Below are positions 1 to 10,059 of a DNA stretch of 64,000 nt, piece after piece. The stretch lies in assembly GCF_003008575.1 (NCBI RefSeq), contig NZ_CP027667.1, forward strand, positions 1,244,501 to 1,308,500, in the 5' to 3' direction. How positions within the stretch are numbered: the first letter of the stretch is position 1; every line of letters starts with the position of its first letter. A model generated the notes under the pieces. The model was not told the DNA's origin. It was given only the letters and a program-made list of their open reading frames with translations, and searched no databases. Source of the stretch: Melaminivora suipulveris. GTDB taxonomy: Bacteria; Pseudomonadota; Gammaproteobacteria; Burkholderiales; Burkholderiaceae_C. Position numbers and translations under genes: made by a program.

Positions 1-75
1 CAGCGCCGCCAACAGCGCAGCGATGGCGAACACCACCAACAGCTCGACCAGGGTGAAGCCCCTGTGGTTGCGCAT
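1..75 (-). CDS. gspH: Type II secretion minor pseudopilin, 5' end only (GspH-like)
   Basis: Only the first 25 codons lie in the window; the gene runs off the left edge. They read MRNHRG followed by FTLVELLVVF and a hydrophobic helix, which is a type IV prepilin N terminus with the peptidase site between Gly6 and Phe7 and the conserved Glu at +5. Position directly downstream of gspG (27 bp) on the same strand points to GspH, the minor pseudopilin that usually follows GspG. GspI cannot be excluded from so short a piece. Confidence 0.72.
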   Translation of the reverse strand, partial: MRNHRGFTLVELLVVFAIAALLAAL

Positions 76-102
76 GGACCGTGGGCCGCGCAGCGGCAAG
101 GG

Positions 103-558
103 TCAGGGGGTGTTGCGGATGTCGGCGTTCTCGCCCTCGCCGCCTGGAGCGCCATCCGCGCCCAGCGACAGGATCTCGATGGCGGTGCCGGAGTTGGTGT
201 AGCGATACGGGCGGCCCCACGGGTCCGGGGGCAAGCTGCCCTTGAGGTAGGGGCCGGCCCAGCCAGCGGCGTTGCCCGGCTTTTGCACCAGCGCGCCCAG
301 GCCCTCTTCGGTGGTCGGGTAGCGGCCCACGTCGAGCTTGAAGAGCTCCAGCGATTTGTCCAGATCGGCGATCTGCACCGCCGCGGTCTTGGTCTTGGCG
401 CCACCGAGCTGGCCCAGCACACGCGGGCCGACCAGTCCGGCCAAGAGCGCCAGGATGGCCAGCACGACCAGCAGTTCGATCAGCGTGAAACCGCGCGACG
501 CGCGCGCGGTGCGGGCGGTCGAGCGGAGGGAAGCTTGGAAATGGGAGCGAAGCGTCAT
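103..558 (-). CDS. gspG: Type II secretion major pseudopilin GspG
   Basis: The 151-residue protein is the major subunit of the periplasmic pseudopilus that pushes substrates through the type II secretin. It has the prepilin motif SRG^FTLIELLVVLAILALLAG (cleavage after Gly23, Glu28 as +5), the GspG region with PTTEEGLGALV, and the C-terminal DPWGRPYRY block typical of this family. Length fits mature GspG of about 130 residues. The leader before the cleavage site is 23 residues, longer than the usual 6-10, and no other in-frame Met shortens it. It lies 22 bp after gspF in one operon. Confidence 0.95.
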   Translation of the reverse strand: MTLRSHFQASLRSTARTARASRGFTLIELLVVLAILALLAGLVGPRVLGQLGGAKTKTAAVQIADLDKSLELFKLDVGRYPTTEEGLGALVQKPGNAAGWAGPYLKGSLPPDPWGRPYRYTNSGTAIEILSLGADGAPGGEGENADIRNTP

Positions 559-580
559 GGTATGGACTGTGCGGGGCCGC

Positions 581-1822
581 TCAGGCGGCCAGATCGTTGA
601 CGGACAGGATGCCCAGCAAGATGGAGACGATGATGGCGGCGATCAGCACGCCAAGCACCAGGATCAGCACGGGCTCCAGCAGGGTGAGCAGGCGTTTGAT
701 GCCCGTTTCCACCTCGCGGTTCAGGATGTTGGACAGCTCCAGCATCATGGTGCCGATGCGGCCGGTTTCTTCCCCGACTCGGATGAGGTTGATGGCCAAA
801 GGTTCAAAAATTCCGGTGCTGGAGATGGCTTGCACCATTTTGCCGCCCTCCTTCACGATGGGAGCCACCTTGGTTAAGGCCTGACGCAGGACCTGGTTGC
901 CCACGGTGTCGGTGGCGATGTGCAGCGCGGTGAGCAGCGGCACGCCGTTGCCCAGCAGGGTGCCCAGCGAGCGCGAGAACAGCGTGAGCTGGTAGCGCAG
1001 CGCCAGCGGCCCGATCAGGGGCAGGCGCAACAGGCGGCTTTGCCACCATGCTCTGCCGCGCGGCGACCGCAGCCAGCGCAGCGACAGAAACACGGCCAGC
1101 GCCGCTCCGATGGCGATCGCCCAGCCGTAATGCCGAAAGCCCTGGCCGAGTTCCATGACCAGGCGCGTAGGCAGGGGCAGCGCGTCGCCCATGTCGACGA
1201 ACAGCTTTTCGAATTGCGGCACCACGAAGCCGAGCAGCCCGACGAGCGACAGCACGGCCACGACGAGCAGGATGGACGGGTAGATGGTGGCGGAGATGAC
1301 GCTCTCGCGCAGGGCGCGCTGGCGCTCCATGTGCTCCACCAGGCGGTCCAGCACGGCCGACATCTGGCCGCTGACCTCGCCCGAACGCACCATGTTGACG
1401 TAGAAGTCGTTGAACAGCGCCGGGTGGGCGGCCAGCGCGCGGCTCAGGGGCGCGCCGCCCTTGACGGCATCGAGGATGCCCTGCACCAGCGCACCGACGC
1501 TGGGCTTGTGGCTCATGTCGATGAGCACGCGCAGGGCGTTGTCCAAGGCCAGCCCGGCACGCAGCATGATGGCCAGCTCGGACGTGAGCGCGTGCACGTC
1601 GGCGCGGTTGACCGGGCCGCGCGCCTTGCGCCCGCGTGGCCGCGCGGCAGCCGTAGCGGCAGGTGCCGCGGGAGCGCTGCCGGCGCCGGCCTCGTCCAGG
1701 CGCAGCGGCGTGAGGCCCTGGTCGCGCAGCTGGCGCAGCGCCGCGGCCGTGCTGGGCGCCGCCAGCAGACCTTCGCGAACCGCGCCGCCGGCACCGACCG
1801 CGCGCCAGGCGAAATCAGGCAT
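581..1822 (-). CDS. gspF: Type II secretion inner-membrane platform protein GspF
   Basis: This 413-residue polytopic protein anchors the GspE ATPase and the assembling pseudopilus at the inner membrane. Two GspF cytoplasmic repeats are separated by hydrophobic segments at about residues 176-201 and 231-249, with a last membrane helix near 380-405. Motifs such as LRAGLALDNAL and ELSNILNREVETGIKRLLTLLEP are family hallmarks. A low-complexity Ala/Pro/Arg linker (about 46-70) follows the N-terminal domain. The start overlaps the 3' end of gspE by 8 bp, so the two are translationally coupled. Confidence 0.95.
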   Translation of the reverse strand: MPDFAWRAVGAGGAVREGLLAAPSTAAALRQLRDQGLTPLRLDEAGAGSAPAAPAATAAARPRGRKARGPVNRADVHALTSELAIMLRAGLALDNALRVLIDMSHKPSVGALVQGILDAVKGGAPLSRALAAHPALFNDFYVNMVRSGEVSGQMSAVLDRLVEHMERQRALRESVISATIYPSILLVVAVLSLVGLLGFVVPQFEKLFVDMGDALPLPTRLVMELGQGFRHYGWAIAIGAALAVFLSLRWLRSPRGRAWWQSRLLRLPLIGPLALRYQLTLFSRSLGTLLGNGVPLLTALHIATDTVGNQVLRQALTKVAPIVKEGGKMVQAISSTGIFEPLAINLIRVGEETGRIGTMMLELSNILNREVETGIKRLLTLLEPVLILVLGVLIAAIIVSILLGILSVNDLAA

Positions 1823-3554
1823 CGCTTTGGTCCTGCGTCACGCGCGCCACCTCGTCCAGCGTGGTGACGCCTGCCGCTACCTTGCGCAGACCGTCCTCAT
1901 ACAGGCTGAGCATTCCCCCCTGGGCGGCCAGGTTGTGCAGCGCATTGGCGTCCTGGCCGGCGATCACGGCGCGGCGCAGCGGCTCGTCCAGCACCAGCAA
2001 CTCGTGGATGCCAGTGCGCCCGCGGTAGCCGGACTGGCGGCACTGCTCGCAGCCGACGGCGCGGTACAGGGGACGGCCGGGCTGGGTGAAACGGCGCAGG
2101 CCCGTGCTGTCCAGCAGCTCGGCGCCGGGCTCGAAGGGCTCGCGGCAGTTCTGGCACAGGGTACGCACCAGCCGTTGCGACAGGATGGCGTTGACAGAGG
2201 AAGTGATGAGGTAGCTCTCCACACCCATGTCCTGCATGCGCACCACGGCGCCAGCCGCGGTATTGGTGTGCAGCGTGGACAGCACCAGGTGGCCGGTCAA
2301 TGCCGACTGCACGGCGATCTGCGCCGTCTCGCCGTCGCGCATCTCGCCGATCATGATGATGTCCGGGTCCTGGCGCAGGATGGAGCGCAGGGCGTTGGCG
2401 AACGTCAGGTTGATCTGCGGGTGCACCTGAATCTGGTTGATGCCCTCGAGCTGGTACTCCACCGGGTCTTCGACGGTGATGATCTTGTGCGCCTCGGAGT
2501 CGATCTTGGACAGCGCGGCATACAGCGTGGTGGTTTTGCCCGAACCGGTCGGCCCGGTGACCAGCAGGATGCCGTGGGGGCGCGCCAGCAGTTCGTTGAA
2601 GCGTGCCAGCGTGTCGGGCGCCAGGCCCATGGTGTCGAGCTCCAGGCGCACGCTGGCGCGGTCGAGCACGCGCATGACCACGCTCTCGCCATGCACGGTG
2701 GGGACGGTGGACACACGCAGATCGAGCTCGCGGCCCTTGACGCGGGTCTTGATGCGCCCGTCCTGCGGCAGACGCCGCTCGGCGATGTCCAGGTGCGCGA
2801 GCAGCTTGACGCGCGAGCTCACGGCGGCCGACAGGCGCGGCGCTATGGTCTCGCCAATGTGGATCACGCCGTCGACGCGGTAGCGCACATGCAGTCCGTC
2901 ATCGAAGGGTTCCAGGTGGATGTCCGAGGCGCGCAGGTCGATCACGCGGGCGATCAGGTTGTTGACCAGGCGGATAACGGGCGCCTCGCTGGCCAGGTCC
3001 TTGAGGTGTTCGATGAAATCTCCACCTTCCAGGCCATCGCCAAACAGGCCATCGTCGTCAGCTGCAGCAGACTCCTGCACCGGCTCGGCTAATGCACGCT
3101 CAATGGCGCTTTCAAGGGCCAGGTAGGCGACCACGCTTTTGCCACTGGCAAGTCGCAGCGCCTTCAACACGAAACCATCCTGCGGCACCGCCATGGCGAC
3201 GTGGATCTCATCGCCCTGCACAGCCAGAGGCAGCACCCCATGTGCCTGTAGGAACTCTGGCAAAACTCCATCCACCTCCGGCGTCAGTTCGGGAAAGCGC
3301 TCAGGGGGCATGTATTCGATGCCCAGCTGACGCGACAGGGTGCGCGCCACGTCGAGTTCGGACACAAGACCCAGACGCACAAGCACGCGCCCGAGCAAGC
3401 CGCCCATTTCCTGCTGCGCCAGTAGTGCACGCTCCAGATCCCGCGCTGTGATCTTGCCTTCGTGCACCAGCAGCTCGCCGACGCGCTGGCGGGCCGCAGG
3501 CCCCGCCAGCGCAGACGCTAGCAAAGGGCTGTCGATGGTCGTTATGGATGTCAT
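1815..3554 (-). CDS. gspE: Type II secretion ATPase GspE
   Basis: GspE is the cytoplasmic hexameric ATPase that powers pseudopilus assembly. I start it at the Met of MTSITTIDSP (579 residues); the reading frame stays open 52 codons further upstream, but that part looks non-family (Arg/Cys-rich). Visible are the N-terminal GspE domain (about 22-150), Walker A GPTGSGKTTTL (334-344), the Asp box/Walker B DPDIIMIGEMRD (396-407), His box HLVLSTLHTN, and the C-terminal zinc tetracysteine (Cys467, 470, 502, 505). First gene of the visible gspE-F-G-H operon. No clear ribosome-binding site precedes the chosen start. Confidence 0.93.
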   Translation of the reverse strand: MTSITTIDSPLLASALAGPAARQRVGELLVHEGKITARDLERALLAQQEMGGLLGRVLVRLGLVSELDVARTLSRQLGIEYMPPERFPELTPEVDGVLPEFLQAHGVLPLAVQGDEIHVAMAVPQDGFVLKALRLASGKSVVAYLALESAIERALAEPVQESAAADDDGLFGDGLEGGDFIEHLKDLASEAPVIRLVNNLIARVIDLRASDIHLEPFDDGLHVRYRVDGVIHIGETIAPRLSAAVSSRVKLLAHLDIAERRLPQDGRIKTRVKGRELDLRVSTVPTVHGESVVMRVLDRASVRLELDTMGLAPDTLARFNELLARPHGILLVTGPTGSGKTTTLYAALSKIDSEAHKIITVEDPVEYQLEGINQIQVHPQINLTFANALRSILRQDPDIIMIGEMRDGETAQIAVQSALTGHLVLSTLHTNTAAGAVVRMQDMGVESYLITSSVNAILSQRLVRTLCQNCREPFEPGAELLDSTGLRRFTQPGRPLYRAVGCEQCRQSGYRGRTGIHELLVLDEPLRRAVIAGQDANALHNLAAQGGMLSLYEDGLRKVAAGVTTLDEVARVTQDQSDA

Positions 3555-3708
3555 CAGCGGGCGGCCGACGGCGCGTGCAGCAGATAATGCGGCGCCCGGG
3601 CGGCAGCAATCAAATGGGCAAGTGTAGCGGCCAGCGCTATACCCAGTATCGAACCTGCGAACATCGCGCTCCTGCCCCGCCCTGGTCCTCCCGAAGCATT
3701 TTTTTTTC

Positions 3709-5628
3709 ATGATGGTCGAGCCCCGAACACCCCTGGCCGCTCGCCTGGCGGCGCTGCTGAGTGCCGCTGCTGTAATCGCCGCGGGTGCGGGCGGTGCGCT
3801 GTGGTACCACGCCGTTTTGGCTCCTCATCCGCAGCCATCCCGGCTGCTGTTGGCTCCCATGATCGGCGTCGTGGACAGCTGTATTGCGCCGGCTGGCGGC
3901 AAGGCGCCACTGCCCACGTCGCTGGTGCAGGCCTGTTTGAAGCCCGATGGCTCCGCGGGAGCGCTGGTGGAATCCACCTTGAGCGCGCTGGACAGCAGGA
4001 GCCCTAGCAGCAGCGGGCGTAGTTCCTATGAATTGGGCTATACCCTGGCGGTGCCGCTGTTGGCATTGTTCCAGCAGGTGGACGGCCATTGGCGGATCGA
4101 CGAGGCACGTTTGAGGCATATCGTCAATACCGTGCGCGACGTACGGCGACCCGTGGTCTTGTATCTCTTTTCGACGCATTTCGCCGCCGACGCACCCATC
4201 GAAGAGGAACTGGCGCGCGAACCAGGCAATCTCGCGCAGACACAGCAAGGCACGCTGGAGCGCGACCGCTACTACGACTCGTACATCTACCCTTGGAGTG
4301 TGGCCAGCACACGCAACACGCTGACCGCCCGCCGGGCTGAAGCCATGCAGGCCGTGCTCGATGCTGCCTGTCGCCTCGAGCCAGATATACGGGAGCGCAT
4401 TCGCGCTGTGACATTGCTGGGTGAGGTGCATCAGCTCTTCCCGCGATTCCAGGACGGAATGGGCTACGAGTCGGCCTATCGCATCAGCGATTATTCAAGT
4501 GTTTCGGTGCAAGAGTTCCGGGAATTCCTGGCCAAGCGCTGGCGCCATATCGACCGCCTGAACCGCGTTCTGGGCACCGACTACCGGACGTTCGATGAAG
4601 TGGATCCGCCATCCAAGGACATCCGCACGCAACGCCTGACGCGCTTTGCCGACCACATCGATCCCTACGCGCACGGCCGATTGCCCGTGGCGGGCTGGGC
4701 TTATGTGGCGGATGCACCGCACGGTTATGTGCCGCGCGTGCATGTTTACCTGGACGGCCATGCGGTGGCGCGCGCTCATGTGGATCTGGATCGGCAGGAT
4801 GTGCTGGCCGCTCGCCCGGACTTCGCTGGCGCGACCACCGGCTGGCGCACGGACCTGGACCTGCGACGCCTCGCACCGGGACTGCATCGGCTGGACCTGT
4901 TTCTCGAAGACAGGCCGGGTCACCTGGTTGCACTCGGACAGCGCGAGATCGCCCTGATGACCCGTGACCAGCGCCCGCCCGCGCGGCATGCCCAACGCGC
5001 GCTGCCGGCCGCCACGCCATCGACGCAGGCGCCGCAAGTTCATTTCCACGTCGATTCGCCGCGAGACCAGTCTGACTACTACTACAACCCTTTGGCAACC
5101 CTATGGCATGAGTTTCGCGCGCAGCAGGTCTTGCGCTATTTGGCGTACTTCAGTGCCCAGGTGCAGCGCTCGTGTCTGGCCGACGTGCCGCGCTACACGC
5201 ACCAGATCGTGCCCTTTGCCAACCCTGGTTGGGACGGCACGCGTTTCGCCATCGAGGATTCGTTGCGTCCGCCCGCCGGGTTGAATCTGGGTGTGAGCCT
5301 GTACGGCGAGGCAGCGTTCGGCAACTCCTTCTCGCGTTGGCTGCGCCGGACGGGCACCGCACGCTATGGCATCACCGAATTTCATCCGCTACGCGCAATG
5401 GACCCGCAGGCGCTCGACCAGGCATTCCAGCGGCATGCGCGCCAGGGCGCGCAATTTCTGTCATTTTTCCTCGAACCAGAGTGGCAGGGCGAGCGCGTAC
5501 CGCGCGGCCACAACCTTTTTTCGTTCGACCCTCAGAACCGGGAATTCGGCTCCGACGTCCTTTACCGGTCCGTCGGTCAACTGCTGCTCCGAGGGGCACC
5601 AGTCAATCGAAAACCGTCGCCGCCGTGA
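3709..5628 (+). CDS. Membrane-anchored glycoside hydrolase-like protein (clan GH-A / GH42-like)
   Basis: A 639-residue protein with a hydrophobic N-terminal anchor or uncleaved signal (about residues 10-33), so probably periplasmic. The middle part (REFLAKRWRHIDRLNRVLGTDYRTFDEV, about 271-298) is like the segment of GH42 beta-galactosidases where the chain reads RERYGSIEALNRAWGT. Candidate acid/base Glu239 (LLGEVHQLF) and nucleophile Glu557 (GITEFHPL) sit where strands 4 and 7 of a GH-A barrel would fall; a beta-sandwich-like insert may occupy about 320-420. Family and substrate are inference. It is divergent from gspE and converges on rfbC with a 26-bp overlap. Neighbouring rhamnose genes suggest a role in surface polysaccharide. 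No obvious ribosome-binding site; Met1 or Met2 may start. Confidence 0.6.
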   Translation: MMVEPRTPLAARLAALLSAAAVIAAGAGGALWYHAVLAPHPQPSRLLLAPMIGVVDSCIAPAGGKAPLPTSLVQACLKPDGSAGALVESTLSALDSRSPSSSGRSSYELGYTLAVPLLALFQQVDGHWRIDEARLRHIVNTVRDVRRPVVLYLFSTHFAADAPIEEELAREPGNLAQTQQGTLERDRYYDSYIYPWSVASTRNTLTARRAEAMQAVLDAACRLEPDIRERIRAVTLLGEVHQLFPRFQDGMGYESAYRISDYSSVSVQEFREFLAKRWRHIDRLNRVLGTDYRTFDEVDPPSKDIRTQRLTRFADHIDPYAHGRLPVAGWAYVADAPHGYVPRVHVYLDGHAVARAHVDLDRQDVLAARPDFAGATTGWRTDLDLRRLAPGLHRLDLFLEDRPGHLVALGQREIALMTRDQRPPARHAQRALPAATPSTQAPQVHFHVDSPRDQSDYYYNPLATLWHEFRAQQVLRYLAYFSAQVQRSCLADVPRYTHQIVPFANPGWDGTRFAIEDSLRPPAGLNLGVSLYGEAAFGNSFSRWLRRTGTARYGITEFHPLRAMDPQALDQAFQRHARQGAQFLSFFLEPEWQGERVPRGHNLFSFDPQNREFGSDVLYRSVGQLLLRGAPVNRKPSPP

Positions 5629-6148
5629 AGGCAGATCCCTGCGCATCCTTGATCGACAGGCTGGGCTGCTCCTCCAGCGGCCACGCTATCGCCAGCGTCT
5701 CGTCGTTCCACGCAATGCACCGTTCATGCTCGGGCGCGTAGTAGTCGGTTGTCTTGTACAGGAAGTCGGCGCTCTCGCTCAGCACCACGAAGCCGTGCGC
5801 AAAGCCCGGCGGAACCCATAGTTGGCGCTGGTTGTCCTCGTTGAGTTCTGCGCCCACCCATTGCCCGAAGGTCGGCGAACTTCTGCGGATGTCCACCGCC
5901 ACGTCCCACACCGCCCCGCGCGCCACGCGCACCAGCTTGCCCTGGGGCTGGCGGATCTGGTAGTGCAGCCCGCGCAGTACGCCGCGGCTGCTTCGACTGT
6001 GGTTGTCCTGCACGAAGCTGTGGCGCGTGCCGGTGGCCTCATCGAAAGCTTTTTGGTTGAAGCTCTCGAAGAAAAAGCCACGCGCATCGCCAAAGACCTT
6101 GGGCTCGATTAGCACGACTTCAGGAATCGTCAGGCGCGTGACTTTCAT
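5603..6148 (-). CDS. rfbC: dTDP-4-dehydrorhamnose 3,5-epimerase
   Basis: Third enzyme step of dTDP-L-rhamnose synthesis: epimerises C3 and C5 of dTDP-4-keto-6-deoxyglucose. The 181-residue cupin has the family motifs FFFESFNQKAF, SRGVLRGLHYQ (catalytic His), DIRRSSPTFGQWVG and PPGFAHGFVVLSE. Length equals the usual 180-185. Its ATG overlaps the rfbA TGA by 1 bp. It is the last gene of the rfbBDAC operon and its 3' end overlaps the convergent GH-like gene by 26 bp, leaving no room for a separate terminator. Confidence 0.96.
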   Translation of the reverse strand: MKVTRLTIPEVVLIEPKVFGDARGFFFESFNQKAFDEATGTRHSFVQDNHSRSSRGVLRGLHYQIRQPQGKLVRVARGAVWDVAVDIRRSSPTFGQWVGAELNEDNQRQLWVPPGFAHGFVVLSESADFLYKTTDYYAPEHERCIAWNDETLAIAWPLEEQPSLSIKDAQGSAFTAATVFD

Positions 6149-7035
6149 CAGTACACCTTTTCTTTCAACAGCCGCTGGAGGTACTGGCCATAGCCGTTCT
6201 TGGTCAACGGCTGAGCCAGCATTTCCAGCTGCTGCGCATCGATCCAGCCGCGGCGCCAGGCGATCTCCTCGGGGCAGGCGATCTTCAGGCCTTGGCGATG
6301 CTCCAGCGTGGCGATGAACTGGCCGGCTTCCAGCAGGCTTTCATGCGTGCCGGTATCGAGCCAGGCGTAGCCGCGGCCCATGATCTCCACGCTCAGGCTG
6401 CCGCGATCCAGATACAGCCGGTTCAGGTCGGTGATCTCCAGCTCGCCGCGCGGCGAGGGCCGCAGCGACTTGGCCAGGTCCACCACCTGCGCGTCGTAGA
6501 AATACAGGCCGGTGACGGCGTAGTTGCTCTTCGGACTCGCAGGCTTTTCCTCCAGGCTCAGCACGCGGCCGGCGCCGTCGAACTCGGCCACGCCGTAGCG
6601 CTCGGGGTCGTGCACGTGGTAGGCGAAGACACAGGCGCCGTCCTGGCGACAGTCGGCGTTGCCCAGCAGCTCATGGAAGTCGTGGCCGTAGAAGATGTTG
6701 TCGCCCAGCACCAGCGCGCTGCAACTGCCGGCCAGAAACTGCTCACCGATCAGGAAGGCCTGCGCCAGCCCGTCGGGGCTCGCCTGCACCGCGTACTGCA
6801 GCGCCAGGCCCCACTGGCTGCCGTCGCCCAGCAGCTGCGCAAAGCGCGGCGTGTCCTGCGGCGTGCTGATGATGAGGATGTCGCGGATGCCCGCCAGCAT
6901 CAGGGTGCTCAGCGGGTAATAGATCATGGGCTTGTCATAGACCGGCAGCAGCTGCTTGCTGATGGCCAGCGTCGCCGGATGCAGCCGCGTGCCGGAGCCG
7001 CCGGCCAGGATGATGCCTTTGCGTTGGGAAGTCAT
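6148..7035 (-). CDS. rfbA: Glucose-1-phosphate thymidylyltransferase
   Basis: First enzyme of the dTDP-rhamnose pathway: joins dTTP and glucose-1-phosphate. The 295-residue protein begins with the nucleotidyltransferase signature [13 protein letters not shown], then [56 protein letters not shown] and [13 protein letters not shown], all as in RmlA. It lies between rfbD and rfbC in the operon. The 30-bp gap to rfbD is the largest spacing inside the four genes. Confidence 0.97.
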   Translation of the reverse strand: MTSQRKGIILAGGSGTRLHPATLAISKQLLPVYDKPMIYYPLSTLMLAGIRDILIISTPQDTPRFAQLLGDGSQWGLALQYAVQASPDGLAQAFLIGEQFLAGSCSALVLGDNIFYGHDFHELLGNADCRQDGACVFAYHVHDPERYGVAEFDGAGRVLSLEEKPASPKSNYAVTGLYFYDAQVVDLAKSLRPSPRGELEITDLNRLYLDRGSLSVEIMGRGYAWLDTGTHESLLEAGQFIATLEHRQGLKIACPEEIAWRRGWIDAQQLEMLAQPLTKNGYGQYLQRLLKEKVY

Positions 7036-7065
7036 GGGTGCGATGAAAGAGACGGGCGCCGCCCG

Positions 7066-7965
7066 TCAGAGGATCTCGTCCAGCATGCGCGCCACGCCCT
7101 GCTGCCAGGGCGGCAGCGTGAGGCCGAAGGTGGCCTGCAGCCGGGACGTGTCCAGGCGCGAGTTGTGCGGGCGGCGCGCCGGCGTGGGAAAGCTGCTGGT
7201 GGGCACGGGCGCCACTTCGTTTGCTTTCAAATTGATAGCTGGATCGCGTTGTTTCGCCACGGCGAGCACGTAATTTGCATAAGAATGCCAGTTGGTCTCG
7301 CCGCCGGCCACGCAGTGGTACAGGCCGCCGTCGCCCGGCCGCGTCTGCAGATGGCGGATGGCGTGCGCGGTGACGTCGGCCAGCAGGTCGGCGCCGGTGG
7401 GCGCGCCCCACTGGTCGTCGATCACCGTCAGGCGTTCGCGCTCCTGCGCCAGACGCAACATGGTCTTGGCGAAGTTGCCGCCGCGCGCGGCGTAGACCCA
7501 GCTGGTGCGCAGGATCAGATGCCGGCAGCCGGATGCCTGGATCAGCTGCTCGCCCTCCAGCTTGGTCGCGCCATAGACGGACAGCGGCGCCGGTGTATCG
7601 TCCTCGGTCCAGGGCCGCTCGCCGCTGCCGTCGAACACATAGTCGGTGCTGTAGTGGATGAGCCAGGCGCCTGCGCGCGCGGCTTCTTCGGCCAGCATGC
7701 CGGGCGTCGTGGCGTTGAGCAGGCGGGCCAGCTCGGGCTCGCCCTCGGCCTTGTCCACGGCGGTATGCGCGGCGGCATTGACGATCACGTCGGGACGCAG
7801 GGCGCGCACCGTCTCGGCCACGCCCTGCGGGTTGGAGAAATCGCCGCAGTGCTCCTGGCTGTCGAAATCCAGTGCGGTCACGCGCCCCAGCACCGACAGA
7901 CTGCGCTGCAGCTCCCAGCCGACCTGGCCGCCGCTGCCCAGCAGCAGGATGTGCGGGGCGCTCAT
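7066..7965 (-). CDS. rfbD: dTDP-4-dehydrorhamnose reductase
   Basis: Final step of dTDP-L-rhamnose synthesis, NAD(P)H-dependent reduction of the 4-keto group. Start at [10 protein letters not shown] (299 residues) because its ATG overlaps the rfbB stop as ATGA; the open frame upstream is only read-through over rfbB. The Rossmann motif [31 protein letters not shown] (Tyr/Lys pair) and the C-terminal [18 protein letters not shown] are typical. Near the C terminus the stretch [16 protein letters not shown] is encoded by a copy of the dispersed repeat at 7226-7266, in a loop that varies within the family. Confidence 0.95.
   Translation of the reverse strand: MSAPHILLLGSGGQVGWELQRSLSVLGRVTALDFDSQEHCGDFSNPQGVAETVRALRPDVIVNAAAHTAVDKAEGEPELARLLNATTPGMLAEEAARAGAWLIHYSTDYVFDGSGERPWTEDDTPAPLSVYGATKLEGEQLIQASGCRHLILRTSWVYAARGGNFAKTMLRLAQERERLTVIDDQWGAPTGADLLADVTAHAIRHLQTRPGDGGLYHCVAGGETNWHSYANYVLAVAKQRDPAINLKANEVAPVPTSSFPTPARRPHNSRLDTSRLQATFGLTLPPWQQGVARMLDEIL
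7226..7266 (+). repeat. Dispersed repeat copy (type 1) inside rfbD
   Basis: TTCAAATTGATAGCTGGATCGCGTTGTTTCGCCACGGCG; the right part is diverged. Encodes [11 protein letters not shown] in rfbD on the minus strand, same frame as the copies in bkdB, lnt and the YgjP-like gene. Confidence 0.6.
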
Positions 7966-9023
7966 GCGGCTTCGTATTGCTTGGCCAGCCACTCGCGGTA
8001 GGCGCCGGACTGCACCTGCGCGACCCACTCCGGGTGCTCCAGGTACCACTGCACGGTCTTGGCGATGCCGGACTCGAAGGTTTCCTGCGGCTTCCAGCCG
8101 AGTTCACGCTCGATCTTGCGCGCGTCGATGGCGTAGCGCCGGTCGTGCCCTGGGCGGTCCTGCACGTGCGTGATCTGCGCGGAGTAGCTCTGGCCGTCGG
8201 CGCGCGGGCGCAGTTCGTCGAGCAGGCCGCAGATCAGGCGCACGATGTCGATATTGGCTTGCTCGTTCCAGCCGCCCACGTTGTAGGTCTCGCCGGCCTT
8301 GCCGGCCTCCAGCACGCGGCGGATGGCGCTGCAGTGGTCGCGCACGTACAGCCAGTCGCGCACCTGGCGGCCGTCGCCATAGATGGGCAGCGGTTTGCCG
8401 GCCAGGGCATTGACGATGACCAGCGGGATGAGCTTTTCCGGGAAGTGGTAGGGCCCATAGTTGTTGCTGCAGTTGGTGGTGAGCACCGGCAGGCCATAAG
8501 TGTGATGCCAGGCCCGCACCAGATGGTCGCTGGCCGCCTTGCTGGCCGAGTACGGGCTGTTGGGCTCGTAGTTGTGCGCCTCGGTGAAAGCCGGCGCCTT
8601 GGGCGCCAAAGTGCCATAGACCTCGTCGGTGGAGACGTGCAGGAAGCGGAATACTCCCCTTTCTGTAGCTGGCAGCGCGCTCCAGTATTGCCGCACGGCC
8701 TCCAAAAGCCTGAAAGCGCCGACCACGTTGGTCTGGATGAAGTCCTCCGGGCCGTGAATGGAACGGTCCACATGGCTTTCGGCGGCGAAGTTGACCACCG
8801 CGCGCGGCTGGTGCTCAGCCAACAGGTGCTCCAGCAGCGGCCGGTCGCCGATGTCGCCGTGTACGAAAACGTGGCGCGCGTCATCGGCCAAGCTGTCCAG
8901 GTTGTGCAGGTTGCCGGCGTAGGTCAGCTTGTCCAGGTTGAGCACCGGCTCGTCATGGTGCGCCAGCCAGTCGAGAACGAAGTTGGCGCCGATGAAGCCG
9001 GCGCCGCCGGTGACCAAAATCAT
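7962..9023 (-). CDS. rfbB: dTDP-glucose 4,6-dehydratase
   Basis: Second enzyme of the rhamnose pathway: NAD-dependent removal of water from dTDP-glucose to the 4-keto-6-deoxy sugar. The 353-residue SDR has the N-terminal [15 protein letters not shown], the [11 protein letters not shown] motif with the Thr-Asp-Glu triad, [15 protein letters not shown] (Tyr/Lys) and [17 protein letters not shown]. Length is normal. It heads rfbBDAC, and its upstream neighbour coaX is on the same strand 83 bp away, so coaX and rfb may be cotranscribed. Confidence 0.97.
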   Translation of the reverse strand: MILVTGGAGFIGANFVLDWLAHHDEPVLNLDKLTYAGNLHNLDSLADDARHVFVHGDIGDRPLLEHLLAEHQPRAVVNFAAESHVDRSIHGPEDFIQTNVVGAFRLLEAVRQYWSALPATERGVFRFLHVSTDEVYGTLAPKAPAFTEAHNYEPNSPYSASKAASDHLVRAWHHTYGLPVLTTNCSNNYGPYHFPEKLIPLVIVNALAGKPLPIYGDGRQVRDWLYVRDHCSAIRRVLEAGKAGETYNVGGWNEQANIDIVRLICGLLDELRPRADGQSYSAQITHVQDRPGHDRRYAIDARKIERELGWKPQETFESGIAKTVQWYLEHPEWVAQVQSGAYREWLAKQYEAA

Positions 9024-9106
9024 GGATGAAATCCCGTTTGCAGCAGGCCCGGCGCGCCGGGCAAAGGGAGCGATTGTCCCATTGCCGCGGCTGTGTCCTG
9101 CAGGCT

Positions 9107-9883
9107 TCAGCCCAGGGACACGGCGAAGCGCCGCGCAGCGATCTCCAGCAGGCCATCGAAGATCAGGTTGTCAGCCAGCTCGAAAGGCCGTGTCATGGAC
9201 GGCGCCATCTTCCAGCCGGCGCCGCCGGTCATGACGCAGGCCGGCTCCTCGCCGCAGTGGCGCAGCAGGTGCTGGTACATGCACTCCACCGCGCCAGCGA
9301 TGGCATAGGTGCCGCCGCTGGTCAGCGCATCGCTGGTGTTGGTCGGAAACGGGCAGACCTCGCCGGTGGGCACATGCAGGCCGGCCGTGCCCGACTCCAG
9401 CGCGCGCAGCATGATGCCGTGGCCGGGCAGGATCAGCCCTCCCATGAAGCGCCCCGAAGCGTCCAGCGCCTCCACCGTCACCGCCGTGCCGACCATGACC
9501 AGCACCAGAGGCCGCGCGGGGCCGTGCGCCAGCAGCCGGTGGCGCGCACCGATCATGGCCACCCAGCGGTCGGCGCCCAGGCGCATGGGGTGGTCGTAGC
9601 CGTTGACCACGCCGGCCTCCTCAGGCTGGGGCACGACCCAGTGCGCGGCAACGTCCCACAGCTCCATCTGTTCGGCCACGCGGCGCTTGACGGCGTCGCC
9701 GGCGACTACGCAACCCAGCATGTGGGTGGGCGCTGGCAGGCGCGCCCAGTCACCCTCCGCCAGACGGTCGATGTGCTCCAGAAACTCCACGCCATGCGCC
9801 AGCAGCACCGCCCCCGGTCGCGCGGCGTCGAACAGCGCCCATTTCAGGCGTGTGTTGCCTACGTCAATGGCCAGAAAAGTCAT
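9107..9883 (-). CDS. coaX: Type III pantothenate kinase
   Basis: Phosphorylates pantothenate as the first step to coenzyme A. Start chosen at [18 protein letters not shown] (258 residues), where the ASKHA phosphate-binding motif [11 protein letters not shown] follows at once; the frame upstream is open but has no family similarity. [21 protein letters not shown] and [15 protein letters not shown] are CoaX blocks. Burkholderiales often have birA just upstream; here a divergent LysM gene is found instead. Confidence 0.94.
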   Translation of the reverse strand: MTFLAIDVGNTRLKWALFDAARPGAVLLAHGVEFLEHIDRLAEGDWARLPAPTHMLGCVVAGDAVKRRVAEQMELWDVAAHWVVPQPEEAGVVNGYDHPMRLGADRWVAMIGARHRLLAHGPARPLVLVMVGTAVTVEALDASGRFMGGLILPGHGIMLRALESGTAGLHVPTGEVCPFPTNTSDALTSGGTYAIAGAVECMYQHLLRHCGEEPACVMTGGAGWKMAPSMTRPFELADNLIFDGLLEIAARRFAVSLG

Positions 9884-10059
9884 GGCGCGAATTATGCTGA
9901 ATCTGCAGGTGCGCACCGGCGCCCGCGCGCTGGCGACGGGGTTTGTCAACGATGGTGAGGCAAGCTGCTGTCTGACACGGCCACGCAGGGGGCTGACGCT
10001 ACAGTGGTCGGGCATTTGTTTCGTTGCATTTCGTGTCACACAACCACAAGGAGTGAACC

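Noticed and set aside
103..558. Frameshift or wrong start in gspG because of the 23-residue leader
   Set aside because: No internal Met gives a shorter leader and longer leaders exist in some prepilins; the rest of the gene is intact.
3555..3710. N-terminal extension of GspE by 52 residues
   Set aside because: Cys/Arg-rich with no family match, and it would overlap the start of the divergent gene.
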